Origin: DASZQL01 sp964391865
Lineage (GTDB): Bacteria > Planctomycetota > Phycisphaerae > Phycisphaerales > UBA1924
Assembly: GCA_964391865.1 (NCBI GenBank)
Contig: CAYMNQ010000004.1
Location: 62,001-126,000, forward strand
Reading direction: 5' to 3'
DNA: 64,000 nt
The number at the start of each line of letters is the position of its first letter. The first letter of the stretch is position 1. The notes under the pieces were generated by a model. The model saw only the letters and a list, made by a program, of their open reading frames with translations. It did not search any database and was not told the DNA's origin. Positions 50,701 to 58,420 of the stretch are shown in pieces. A program made the position numbers and the translations under genes.

Positions 50701-52260
50701 ATGAAGCACGCTTCACTCCGGAACGAGCCAAGCGATCTTATCGCGGGCCAGGTCATCCCCATCCCGGGCCAGCGCCTCCTCTCGCACAACCCCGCGCGCC
50801 CCGCGGATATCGTGCATGCCTGCTCGCCGCGTGTGGAGCATGCCGAGCTCGCCGTGCGCGCCGCCCGCGCCGCGCTGCCCGCGTGGTCGTCGTGGCCCGT
50901 CGAGCGCCGCGTTGAGGCGCTGCGCGCCTACCAGTCGCTCGTGAAACAGCGCGAGCCCGCGATCGCCGAACTCATCTGCGACGAAGTCGGCAAGGCGATG
51001 TGGGAGTCGCAGGCCGAAGCGAAAGCGCTCGCGGAGAAAGTGGACATCACCCTCGCCGAGGGACCATCCACCGGGCGCTCGCGCGTCGCGCCGTTTGACG
51101 TGAAAGTCAGCGACACCCGCGCGGGTCGCTGCGTTTTTCGCCCGCACGGCGTGATGGCCGTCGTCGGCCCCTTCAACTTCCCCGCCCACCTGCCCAACGG
51201 GCACATCGTCCCCGCGCTCCTCACCGGGAACACCATCGTCCTCAAGCCCAGCGACAAGACGCCCGCGATCGGGCAATTGCTCGCCGAGCTGTTCATCGAA
51301 GCGCTCGAATCGAGCGGCGCGCCCCCCGGCGTGGTGAACCTCGTGCAGGGCGGCGCGGATGTCGCCGCCGCGCTCGTGAACCATGACGATATCGACGGCA
51401 TTCTCTTCACCGGCTCCTGGCCCGTCGGGCGGCGCATCCTCGAAGCGAATCTCGACCGCCCCGGGCGCATCATCGCGCTCGAACTGGGCGGCAACAACCC
51501 CGCGATCATCATGCCCGACTGCGACTTGAAGCAGGCGGCGATCGAAGTGGCCCGCTCAGCCTTCGCGACCACCGGGCAGCGCTGTACCTGCACCCGCCGC
51601 GCCATCATCCACCGCGACATCGCGCCGAGCTTCATCCCGCTGCTGCAGAAACTCGCGAGCAACCTGCTCGTGGGTGATCCGCGCGGCGTGGCGGGTAACC
51701 CCGTCTTCTGCGGCCCGATCATCCGCCGCGAATCGATCGACGCCGCCCTCGCGTTCCAACGACAGGCCGCCGCGCTCGGCGCGCGCGTGCTCCTCGAATC
51801 CACCGCCATGGAGTCCGTCTCGAAGGGTTACTACATCACGCCCGGCATCATCGAAGTCCCCGGCTTCTCGCTCGCGGACGACCCGCGCGCCGATGCCGGC
51901 GCGGATTTCGAGGTCTTCGGCCCGCTGCTGCGCCTCGCAGTCGTTGACTCGTTCGACGCCGCGTTGAAGCAGGCGAACACCACACGCTACGGGCTGGCGA
52001 GCGCGATCTTCACAAGGAACGCGGAGCACCAGCGCCGCTTCCTCGCCGAGAGCCGCGCCGGCTGCGTGAATGTGAACACGGGCACCGCCGGAGCGTCGTC
52101 GAAACTCCCCTTCGGCGGGCTGGGCCGATCGGGCAACCACCGCCCGGCCGGATCGTTCAGCCTCGACTACACGGCGTACCCGGTCGCGTCGCTCGTTGAA
52201 GCGAGTGATGCCGTCAGCGTGCCGACGGGGATGAGGTGGGAGGAGTCGTGGGCGCGATGA
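50701..52260 (+). CDS. astD: Succinylglutamate-semialdehyde dehydrogenase
   Basis: A 519-residue aldehyde dehydrogenase. Asn159 in GPFNFPAH, Glu261 in ELGGNNPAII and the catalytic Cys295 in TTGQRCTCTRR are in place, and GTAGASSKLPFGGLGRSGNHRP is typical of AstD. It oxidises N-succinylglutamate semialdehyde with NAD in the succinyltransferase pathway for arginine/ornithine. The start is ATG 50701; the frame is open 300 bp further up, but that part lacks homology. It overlaps the next small gene by four bases. Confidence 0.93.
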   Translation: MKHASLRNEPSDLIAGQVIPIPGQRLLSHNPARPADIVHACSPRVEHAELAVRAARAALPAWSSWPVERRVEALRAYQSLVKQREPAIAELICDEVGKAMWESQAEAKALAEKVDITLAEGPSTGRSRVAPFDVKVSDTRAGRCVFRPHGVMAVVGPFNFPAHLPNGHIVPALLTGNTIVLKPSDKTPAIGQLLAELFIEALESSGAPPGVVNLVQGGADVAAALVNHDDIDGILFTGSWPVGRRILEANLDRPGRIIALELGGNNPAIIMPDCDLKQAAIEVARSAFATTGQRCTCTRRAIIHRDIAPSFIPLLQKLASNLLVGDPRGVAGNPVFCGPIIRRESIDAALAFQRQAAALGARVLLESTAMESVSKGYYITPGIIEVPGFSLADDPRADAGADFEVFGPLLRLAVVDSFDAALKQANTTRYGLASAIFTRNAEHQRRFLAESRAGCVNVNTGTAGASSKLPFGGLGRSGNHRPAGSFSLDYTAYPVASLVEASDAVSVPTGMRWEESWAR

Positions 52261-52622
52261 CTGTCAGTCCAAGCAATACCGGCACACGTGAAAGCGCGGG
52301 TGCGTTGCAAGAGGCACGCAACAACGATTCCTCCCGTGCGCGACTGTTATTGAAGGCGGCGGGGATCGTGCTGCTCGGGGCGTCGATCGGCTGGGTGTGG
52401 CTCGGCATCGTCTCGATCGCCAGCCTGATCGTGTTCGTCGTGATGCCGCGCGGCGAGAGTGTTCCGGTGATGGATGTCGGCGAAGCGGCCGAGCCGCTGG
52501 CGGAGTTGGTGCAGTCGGCGTTGCTATTGCTCTTCTTTGTGGCCGTCCATTGGCTGGGATGGCATTTGGCACTCTCAAGGCGCGGGTTCGCCGAGCGCCT
52601 TTCCCGGAGGCTGTATTCATGA
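52257..52622 (+). CDS. Small membrane protein
   Basis: A 121-residue protein with two membrane helices (about residues 38-62, LLLKAAGIVLLGASIGWVW and beyond, and 84-106). The N-terminus is polar (SPSNTGTRESAGAL). The ATG overlaps the astD stop and has GGAGGAG upstream, so it is co-transcribed and translated. No family recognised. Its start at 52257 is used in place of a GTG at 52236. Confidence 0.62.
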   Translation: MTVSPSNTGTRESAGALQEARNNDSSRARLLLKAAGIVLLGASIGWVWLGIVSIASLIVFVVMPRGESVPVMDVGEAAEPLAELVQSALLLLFFVAVHWLGWHLALSRRGFAERLSRRLYS

Positions 52623-52933
52623 ATCATCGCGTCTGGTTCACTCTCGTCGTGCGTGCGATCGGGCTGTTGTTCGTCGGATTCACCGTCGGCAGCCTGCCCG
52701 GCTTCGTGAGCCAGGTGATCGCTCACTCGCAGAACGATTGGGGCGAGTCTCGCTTGTTCGCGATCGGCCCCGCACTCTTGTGGACCACGCTCGCGTATCT
52801 CGGCACGTTTGTCCAACTGGGGCTCGGGCTGTATCTCCTGCTCGGCGGCAAATGGCTGATCGACCGCTGCCTCATCGACGCCGGTGCCGAGCCCGGGAAC
52901 ATCGCGCGGACTGAGTCACCCAAACCCGCGTGA
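52619..52933 (+). CDS. Small membrane protein
   Basis: A 104-residue protein with two or three helices (LVVRAIGLLFVGFTVGSLPG, IGPALLWTTLAYLGTFVQLG, LGLYLLLGGKWLIDRC). The ATG overlaps the previous stop by four bases, with GGAGG upstream, so it forms a coupled trio with astD and the gene before. No family recognised. The C-terminus is polar. Confidence 0.65.
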   Translation: MNHRVWFTLVVRAIGLLFVGFTVGSLPGFVSQVIAHSQNDWGESRLFAIGPALLWTTLAYLGTFVQLGLGLYLLLGGKWLIDRCLIDAGAEPGNIARTESPKPA

Positions 52934-52955
52934 ACACAAGACAAGAAGTGGCCCC

Positions 52956-53474
52956 ATGCTCAAGTGGCTCCTCATCATCGCCGCAATTCTCATCGCTATC
53001 CCGCTGATTCTGTGGATCATCGGCTCCCTCATGCCGCGCGACCATGTTGTCTCGCGCACGCTGAGACTCAAGCAGCCCGTCGACACCGTGTGGGGCGTCA
53101 TCAGCGACTACGACCGCCACGCCGAGTGGCAGAGCGGTTACAGCAACGTTAAGCGCGGGCCCGACCGGAACGGCAAGCCCATCTACACCATGAACGCCGG
53201 CGGCATGGCGATGACGCTCGAACTCACCGAGATCGCGCCGCCCAGCAAACTCACCAGCACCATCGCCGACGACGCGCTCCCCTTCGGCGGCACGTGGACC
53301 TGGGAACTCGCGCCGACCGATGAGGGCTGCTCGCTCACCATCACTGAGCGCGGGGCCGTGAAGCCCGCCCTCTTCCGTGTCATCGGCGGGCTCTTCATCG
53401 GGCATGACGCCACCATCAACAATACTCTGCGCGACCTCGCGAAGAAGTTCGGCGAAGAACCGCGCATCTCGTGA
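52956..53474 (+). CDS. SRPBCC-family membrane-anchored protein
   Basis: A 172-residue protein with an N-terminal membrane helix (WLLIIAAILIAIPLILWIIG) and a START/SRPBCC-like ligand-binding domain (SRTLRLKQPVDTVWGVISDYDRHAEW). It carries LTSTIADDALPFGGTWTWELAP and a C-terminal helix (DATINNTLRDLAKKF). Such domains bind hydrophobic ligands or lipids. Partner and ligand are unknown. It starts 22 bp after the previous gene and is probably in the same transcript. Confidence 0.8.
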   Translation: MLKWLLIIAAILIAIPLILWIIGSLMPRDHVVSRTLRLKQPVDTVWGVISDYDRHAEWQSGYSNVKRGPDRNGKPIYTMNAGGMAMTLELTEIAPPSKLTSTIADDALPFGGTWTWELAPTDEGCSLTITERGAVKPALFRVIGGLFIGHDATINNTLRDLAKKFGEEPRIS

Positions 53475-53489
53475 CGGCGCACACCGCCC

Positions 53490-54644
53490 TCACCCGCCGA
53501 ACAGACCCATCTGCCCCGCTTCCAGCAGCGTGGGCCTGCGGAAGTGCGCGCTCGTCAGCGGCGGCCAGCGCTTGTTCAATCCCAATCTCGCCGCGAACAC
53601 CTTGAACGCGCGGCTGATCTGGTCCGCGTAGGCCCCCTCGCCGCGCATCCGCGATCCGAAACGCGGATCGTTCAGCTCGCCCGCGCGCACGGAGCGGATC
53701 AGCGACAGCACCTTCGAAGCCCGTTCCGGGAACTCGCGCGACAACCATTCCGTGAACACATCCTCGACCGCGAAGGGCAGGCGCAGCATGACATACCCCG
53801 CGCCGACGGCGCCCGCTTCCTGCACGGCTTCCAGCAGCGCGGGGATTTCTTCATCGTTCAATCCCGGGATGATCGGCGCGGTCATCACCGTCACCGGCAC
53901 GCCCGCCGCGCTCAGCTCGCGCACCGCGCGGAGCCGCTCGCGCGGCACGCTCGCCCGCGGCTCCATCTTTCGCGCTAAGTCCGGGTCAAGCGTCGTGATG
54001 CTGATCCCCACATGCGCCGCGCCGAGCTTCGCCAGCGGCGAGAGCAAGTCAATATCGCGCGTCACCAGCGCACCCTTGGTGATGATCGACACCGGCTGCC
54101 CGCACTCGAGCATCACCTGCAGGCACGCGCGCGTGATGCGCAGGTGCCGCTCCACCGGCTGGTACGGGTCCGTGATGCCGCTCATCGTGATCGGTTCGCC
54201 GACCCACGACTTCCGCGCCAGTTCGCGGCGCAGCAGCACGGCGGCGTCGGTCTTCGCATACAGGCGCGACTCAAAGTCCAGCCCCGCCGACAAGCCGAAC
54301 GTCTCGTGCGTCGGCCGCGCGTAGCAGTACGAGCACCCGTGCTCGCACCCGCGGTACGGGTTGATCGTCCACGCCATCGGGATGTCCGGGCTGCTCACCG
54401 GGTTGATGACGCTGCGGCTTTTGTCGTGGAACACGCGCGTGCGCAGCGCGACCTCATCATCGCCATCACCCGCCGCTTCGCGCTCCAGCCGGATCTCATC
54501 AAGATGCTCACCCAAGACATGCAGCGAGACCGTCTCGAAGCGATTCGACGGGTTCACATGCGCCCCACGCGCCCGCGGCGGGGCGTGCGGCAGCGCGCCC
54601 TCGTACGTGTGATCGTGCCCCGCGCCGGTGCTTCCATCCCGCAT
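53490..54644 (-). CDS. Radical SAM protein (PA0069/Rv2578c type)
   Basis: A 384-residue radical SAM enzyme. The iron-sulfur cluster motif is CEHGCSYCYARPTHE (Cys-x3-Cys-x2-Cys). The N-terminus has the family sign ARGAHVNPSNRFE, and later blocks include TMSGITDPYQPVE, SIITKGALVTRDIDLL and AGAVGAGYVMLRLPFAVEDVF. It is close to the spore photoproduct lyase class, but the substrate is unknown. The start at 54644 keeps the conserved N-terminal block. It is convergent with the SRPBCC gene. Confidence 0.88.
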   Translation of the reverse strand: MRDGSTGAGHDHTYEGALPHAPPRARGAHVNPSNRFETVSLHVLGEHLDEIRLEREAAGDGDDEVALRTRVFHDKSRSVINPVSSPDIPMAWTINPYRGCEHGCSYCYARPTHETFGLSAGLDFESRLYAKTDAAVLLRRELARKSWVGEPITMSGITDPYQPVERHLRITRACLQVMLECGQPVSIITKGALVTRDIDLLSPLAKLGAAHVGISITTLDPDLARKMEPRASVPRERLRAVRELSAAGVPVTVMTAPIIPGLNDEEIPALLEAVQEAGAVGAGYVMLRLPFAVEDVFTEWLSREFPERASKVLSLIRSVRAGELNDPRFGSRMRGEGAYADQISRAFKVFAARLGLNKRWPPLTSAHFRRPTLLEAGQMGLFGG

Positions 54645-54668
54645 GAGCCAAGCGTAGGCGCGCCGCGG

Positions 54669-54986
54669 CTACTCCAGCGCCTGGATCGACACGATCTTCT
54701 CCCGCGGCACGACCAAACTCGCCGTCCGCAGGCCGCGCGTGACCTTCATGATCGCCCATTCATCCGTAATGCGCAGCTCGGTGACGTCCTTGATCGGGCT
54801 GCCGATCGCGTTCGGCCCGTCGGGGGTGAACATCACCTCCACATCAAATTTCCCGCGGCAGATCAGGATGCCGTCGTCACGAATCGTCTGCGGCGACTGC
54901 GCACTCGTCGGCGACGCGGCCAGCCACACGCCAACACCAGCGGCGGTGATCAGCACGAACGATGCGAACACTCGGCGGTTGCTCAT
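54669..54986 (-). CDS. Exported hypothetical protein
   Basis: A 105-residue protein with a cleavable signal (residues 1-29, ending TSAQS) and a small beta-rich mature domain (GILICRGKFDVEVMFTP, DEWAIMKVTRGLRTASLVVP). AGGAGGT lies seven bases before the ATG. No family recognised. It is upstream of the radical SAM gene in the same direction with 24 bp between, so co-transcription is likely. Confidence 0.75.
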   Translation of the reverse strand: MSNRRVFASFVLITAAGVGVWLAASPTSAQSPQTIRDDGILICRGKFDVEVMFTPDGPNAIGSPIKDVTELRITDEWAIMKVTRGLRTASLVVPREKIVSIQALE

Positions 54987-55276
54987 GGGACCTCCTGTAA
55001 CAATGGTTGTTCAATGATTGGCGTACTGTACTTCGCGCGGCGACCGGGGAACGCTTGCTCACGCGGCGCGTCTCGTTCCGGGCTGGCTCATGCTCAACCA
55101 CAACAGTACCGCCGCTGGCTCAAATGGTTCGGCTCGCCGCGAGTCCGCGATACGCACGCTGCTCCGCGCGGGCCATATGAGTACTCATCGACCCGAATCA
55201 CAACGAGACCGATCGAAAGTCAAGCGGAGTCCGCACGGCTCACCTGCCTTGTCATCCTTTCAAATCATCCCTCTCC

Positions 55277-55304
55277 GCGCTCTCTGCGTCTCTGCGGTGA
55301 TTCT
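55277..55304 (+). repeat. CTCTGTG-rich dispersed repeat, copy 3
   Basis: GCTCTCTGCGTCTCTGCGGTGATT, an imperfect relative of the copies at 49004 and 55333. Confidence 0.5.
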
Positions 55305-55332
55305 TATTCTTCTGTATCGCTGAAGCGAATCG

Positions 55333-55369
55333 TCTCTGTGCCCTCTGTGTTCTCTGTGGTGAATTCTCC
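55333..55369 (+). repeat. CTCTGTG-rich dispersed repeat, copy 4
   Basis: CTCTGTGCCCTCTGTGTTCT followed by CTGTGGTGAATTCTCC, 23 bp upstream of the agmatinase-like gene. Close in sequence to 49004-49039. Confidence 0.6.
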
Positions 55370-55391
55370 GCCGAGTCCGTACTCTGTCCGC

Positions 55392-56366
55392 ATGACGAGT
55401 TTCCGCACCACGCTGGTTAACCCGCGCGAGACGCCGCGCTACGCCGGCATCCCGACGTTCTGCCGATTCCCGCGCCTCAGCGATGTACCGCCCGCGCAGT
55501 CGCCGGTCGATTGGGCGATCTTCGGCGTGCCGTTCGACTCGGGCGTTACGTACCGCTCCGGCGCCCGCTTCGGCCCGCGCGCCATCCGCGCCGAATCGCA
55601 GTACGTCAAGCCGTACCACATGGAGCACGATGTCAACGTCGCCGAGGTGCTTAGCCTCGCCGATGCGGGCGATGCGCCGGTCGAGCCGTTCGATCTCGAA
55701 GTGAATGTCAACAAGGTCGCCGATTTCGCGCACACGCTGGGCGACCCGAAGCACACCAAACTCTTCGCCGTCGGCGGCGACCACTCGATCGCGCTCGCCA
55801 ACCTCCGCGCCACGCACGAACGCCGAGGCAAACGGCCTCTCGCGCTGATCCACTTCGACTCACACCTCGACACCGTTCCCGATTTGCGCGGCGAGAAGTT
55901 CAGCCACGCCTCCCCATTCATCCGCGCCATTGAAGAGCAACTCATCGACCCCAAGCGCATGCTCTCCATCGGCATCAAGGGGCCGCTGAACACGAAGGAC
56001 GACCTGAAGTACGCGCGCGATCAGGGCATCACCCTCGTCACCTTCGAGCAGTGGAAGCGCGAGGGCACGAAGACCATCGACGCGTTCCTCTCGAAGCTGG
56101 GCGACGCCGAGGCGTACCTGACCTTCGACATCGACTGCATCGACCCCGCCTTCGCCCCCGGCACCGGCACCCCCAGCGTCGGCGGCTTCACTTCCGCCGA
56201 AATCCTCGCCCTGCTCCGGCACGTCGCGTCATACAAACCCAACACCCTCGGCGCGGATGTCGTCGAAGTGCTGCCCGACCGCGATGTCGCGGGCAACACG
56301 GCCCTGCTCGCGGCGCATGTGATCTTCGAGATTCTGGCGATGGATGCGCTGCGGCGGAAGTCCTGA
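55392..56366 (+). CDS. Arginase/agmatinase-family enzyme
   Basis: A 324-residue ureohydrolase. Dinuclear manganese ligands appear in FAVGGDHSIALANLRA (His), LIHFDSHLDTVPD (Asp-x-His-x-Asp) and TFDIDCIDPAFAPGTGTPSVGG (Asp-x-Asp). The wording SVGGFTSAEIL and ADVVEVLPDRD is nearer agmatinase/guanidinobutyrase than classical arginase, but the substrate is unproven. If arginase, it would give ornithine for AstA. The start at ATG 55392 is used; the open frame upstream is a shadow of other genes. Confidence 0.9.
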   Translation: MTSFRTTLVNPRETPRYAGIPTFCRFPRLSDVPPAQSPVDWAIFGVPFDSGVTYRSGARFGPRAIRAESQYVKPYHMEHDVNVAEVLSLADAGDAPVEPFDLEVNVNKVADFAHTLGDPKHTKLFAVGGDHSIALANLRATHERRGKRPLALIHFDSHLDTVPDLRGEKFSHASPFIRAIEEQLIDPKRMLSIGIKGPLNTKDDLKYARDQGITLVTFEQWKREGTKTIDAFLSKLGDAEAYLTFDIDCIDPAFAPGTGTPSVGGFTSAEILALLRHVASYKPNTLGADVVEVLPDRDVAGNTALLAAHVIFEILAMDALRRKS

Positions 56367-56372
56367 ATCTGA

Positions 56373-57212
56373 TCAACGCCCCTTCCGCGCCACCGCGATC
56401 GTGATCCGCCCCATCAAATTCGCCCGGCACAGCATCCACCGGATGTGCCGCCGGTGGAGTTTCAGCACGCCCGCGTATTTCGCGCGGAGCAGGTGGCGGC
56501 GGACACTCAGCCACAGGAACGGGTACAGCAGCGCCGTCGGCAGCCACGCGCTGCGACGAATGCGGTTCGTTGTGAGTTCGATCAACTCGCCGCCGTTGCG
56601 TTCGACGTTGAACAGAATCTGGTGCAGCGCGATGGGGTTGATGTGCTGCATCCAGTAATCCTCGCGCCGCGGGTCCAGCGGCGTGGGGGCGCAGTCTGTG
56701 TAGCCCGTCATCAGAAAGTGCCATCGCGACGGCACGCTCAGCACGTTGGGCGTCGTGAGGATCACCGTGCCGCCCGGCTTGGTGATGCGGAACATCTCCT
56801 CGAAAAACCGCTTGTGATCCGCGAGATGCTCGAGCACCTCGATCGCCACCGTGCAGTCGAACGTGCCGCTGTCGTAGGGCAGATTGCGCGTGATGTCCGC
56901 CGCACGGAACGGCACGCCCGGCACCATGAACAGTTCCTCCTCGAAGTCGCACGCTTCGATGGAGAGCCCGCGCTCCTTCGCGAGCTGGCAGAAGTACCCC
57001 TGCCCAGCGCCGACATCGAGAATGCACGCGCCAGCGTGCGTCGGCAGCAACTCGAGCACGCGCGGGTAGATGTCGGGCTGGAACGTGATGCCGCCCTTGA
57101 TTGCTTCCCCGGCGCCGGGCGATGTGCCTGACCCGCGCGCGGCGCGCGATGCCGCCCGCGCCTTCACCAGATGCGCGGGTGCTTCAACCCGCTCAGGCGC
57201 AGCGGCGCTCAC
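56373..57212 (-). CDS. SAM-dependent methyltransferase
   Basis: A 279-residue class I methyltransferase. The SAM-binding loop is ACILDVGAGQGYF, with IEACDFEE after it and DCTVAIEVLEHLADHKRFFEEMFRITKPGGTVILTTPN. The C-terminal part (about 190-279) is helical and hydrophobic (SAWLPTALLYPFLWLSVRRHLL), so a membrane-associated acceptor is possible. The start is GTG 57212, overlapping the aminotransferase stop by four bases. It is encoded after the LL-DAP aminotransferase. Acceptor unknown. Confidence 0.83.
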   Translation of the reverse strand: MSAAAPERVEAPAHLVKARAASRAARGSGTSPGAGEAIKGGITFQPDIYPRVLELLPTHAGACILDVGAGQGYFCQLAKERGLSIEACDFEEELFMVPGVPFRAADITRNLPYDSGTFDCTVAIEVLEHLADHKRFFEEMFRITKPGGTVILTTPNVLSVPSRWHFLMTGYTDCAPTPLDPRREDYWMQHINPIALHQILFNVERNGGELIELTTNRIRRSAWLPTALLYPFLWLSVRRHLLRAKYAGVLKLHRRHIRWMLCRANLMGRITIAVARKGR

Positions 57213-58381
57213 CACTTCACCTCGCGCAAGCGTCGGCACGCTTCTTCCAGTCGATCCACTTCCACCGTCAGCGCGATGCGGAAGTAGTCCTTCGCCGACT
57301 CGCTGAACCCAGCGCCCGGAATCACGACCACGCCCGCTTCATCAAGGCACTTCCCCGCGAAATCCCATGATGTGTACCCCTTCGGGCACTTCGCCCAGCA
57401 GAAGAACCCCGCCTTCGGCGGCTGCACGTCGCAGCCGATGGCGCGCAGACCGGGGATGAGCGCATCGCGCCGAGCGCGGTACATCTCGCGCAGCCCGCCG
57501 ATCTCCGGGTGGTCGAAGTGGTCGAGCGCGAAGGCGCCCGTCTGCTGGATCGCCGCGAACACACCCGAGTCGTAGCTGCTCTTCACCGAGGTCAGCGCGC
57601 CGATCACCTCCGGGTGCCCGACGGCGAACGCGATGCGCCACCCCGTCATGTTGAACGTCTTGCTCAGCGTGTGGAACTCGATCGCGGGCGTCTCGTCGAG
57701 CGTCGCGCCGCGCGCCTGCCAGATCGAGACGGGGCGTTCCTCGAAGAAGATCTCCGAGTACGCCTGATCGCTGATCGCGATGATCTCGTTCGCGCGGCAG
57801 AACTCGACCAGCTTCTCATAGAACTCAACTCCCACGCACGCGCCCGTCGGATTGTTCGGATAGTTCGTGTAGCACAGCCGCGCCCGCTTCCGCGCGTCAG
57901 CGGGCACCGCGCTGAAATCCGGCAACCACTCGTTCGCCGCCGTCGTCGGCATGAAAATCGGCTCGACCGACGCGAAGCGCGACGTGTTGCTGTAGACCGG
58001 GTAGTGGATGTCCGGCACCAGCACCGCGTCGCCCGGATCAGTCACCGCGATCGGCAGATGCCCGAGGCCCTCCTTCGAGCCGAGCAGCGCGACGATGTGA
58101 CGCTGCGGGTCACACGCCACGCCGAAGCGAGTCTGCATGAACCGCGCGGCGGCTTCGCGGAACAGCTTCGTCCCCCCGCCGTAGGCGTAGGGATGATTCG
58201 CGGGGTCGTAGATCGCCTTCGCCATCGCGTCGACGATGAACTTTGGCGTCGGCTTATCGGGGTCGCCGATGCCGAGGTTGATGACGTCGACGCCCGAGGC
58301 TTTCGCCGCCTTCTGGCGCTTGTCGATCTCGGCGAAGACGTACGGCGGGAGCGACGACAGACGGTTCGATCGGATGCGCAT
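57209..58381 (-). CDS. dapL: LL-diaminopimelate aminotransferase (DapL-like)
   Basis: A 390-residue fold-type I aminotransferase. The N-terminus SNRLSSLPPYVFAEIDKRQ and INLGIGDPDKPTP are typical of DapL, with YPNNPTGACVG, the aspartate region ISDQAYSEIFFE, and the Schiff-base lysine in FHTLSKTFNMTGWRIAFAVG. DapL makes LL-diaminopimelate in one step from tetrahydrodipicolinate, bypassing acyl blocking. dapF at 12381 would complete the route. Function is assigned by family; related aminotransferases of other specificity exist. The start ATG 58381 is used. Confidence 0.85.
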   Translation of the reverse strand: MRIRSNRLSSLPPYVFAEIDKRQKAAKASGVDVINLGIGDPDKPTPKFIVDAMAKAIYDPANHPYAYGGGTKLFREAAARFMQTRFGVACDPQRHIVALLGSKEGLGHLPIAVTDPGDAVLVPDIHYPVYSNTSRFASVEPIFMPTTAANEWLPDFSAVPADARKRARLCYTNYPNNPTGACVGVEFYEKLVEFCRANEIIAISDQAYSEIFFEERPVSIWQARGATLDETPAIEFHTLSKTFNMTGWRIAFAVGHPEVIGALTSVKSSYDSGVFAAIQQTGAFALDHFDHPEIGGLREMYRARRDALIPGLRAIGCDVQPPKAGFFCWAKCPKGYTSWDFAGKCLDEAGVVVIPGAGFSESAKDYFRIALTVEVDRLEEACRRLREVKW

Positions 58382-58420
58382 CCCGCCAGTGTACGGCGAT
58401 GCGCGAACGCGCAAACCGCA

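Larger units (their letters stand above)
54987..55391. other. 405-bp gap without a gene
   Basis: Between the exported protein and the agmatinase-like gene, which are divergent. It holds two CTCTGTG-type repeats (55277, 55333) near its right end. Reading frames in the remaining left part have no start signals or recognisable domains. Confidence 0.5.

Noticed and set aside
50098..50704. Overlapping frames on both strands in the astA-astD gap
   Set aside because: Arg-, Pro- and Ala-rich products without domains, start sites or codon-position bias.
54012..55391. Long open frame upstream of the agmatinase-like gene
   Set aside because: It runs opposite the radical SAM gene and through repeats; the enzyme homology begins at 55392.
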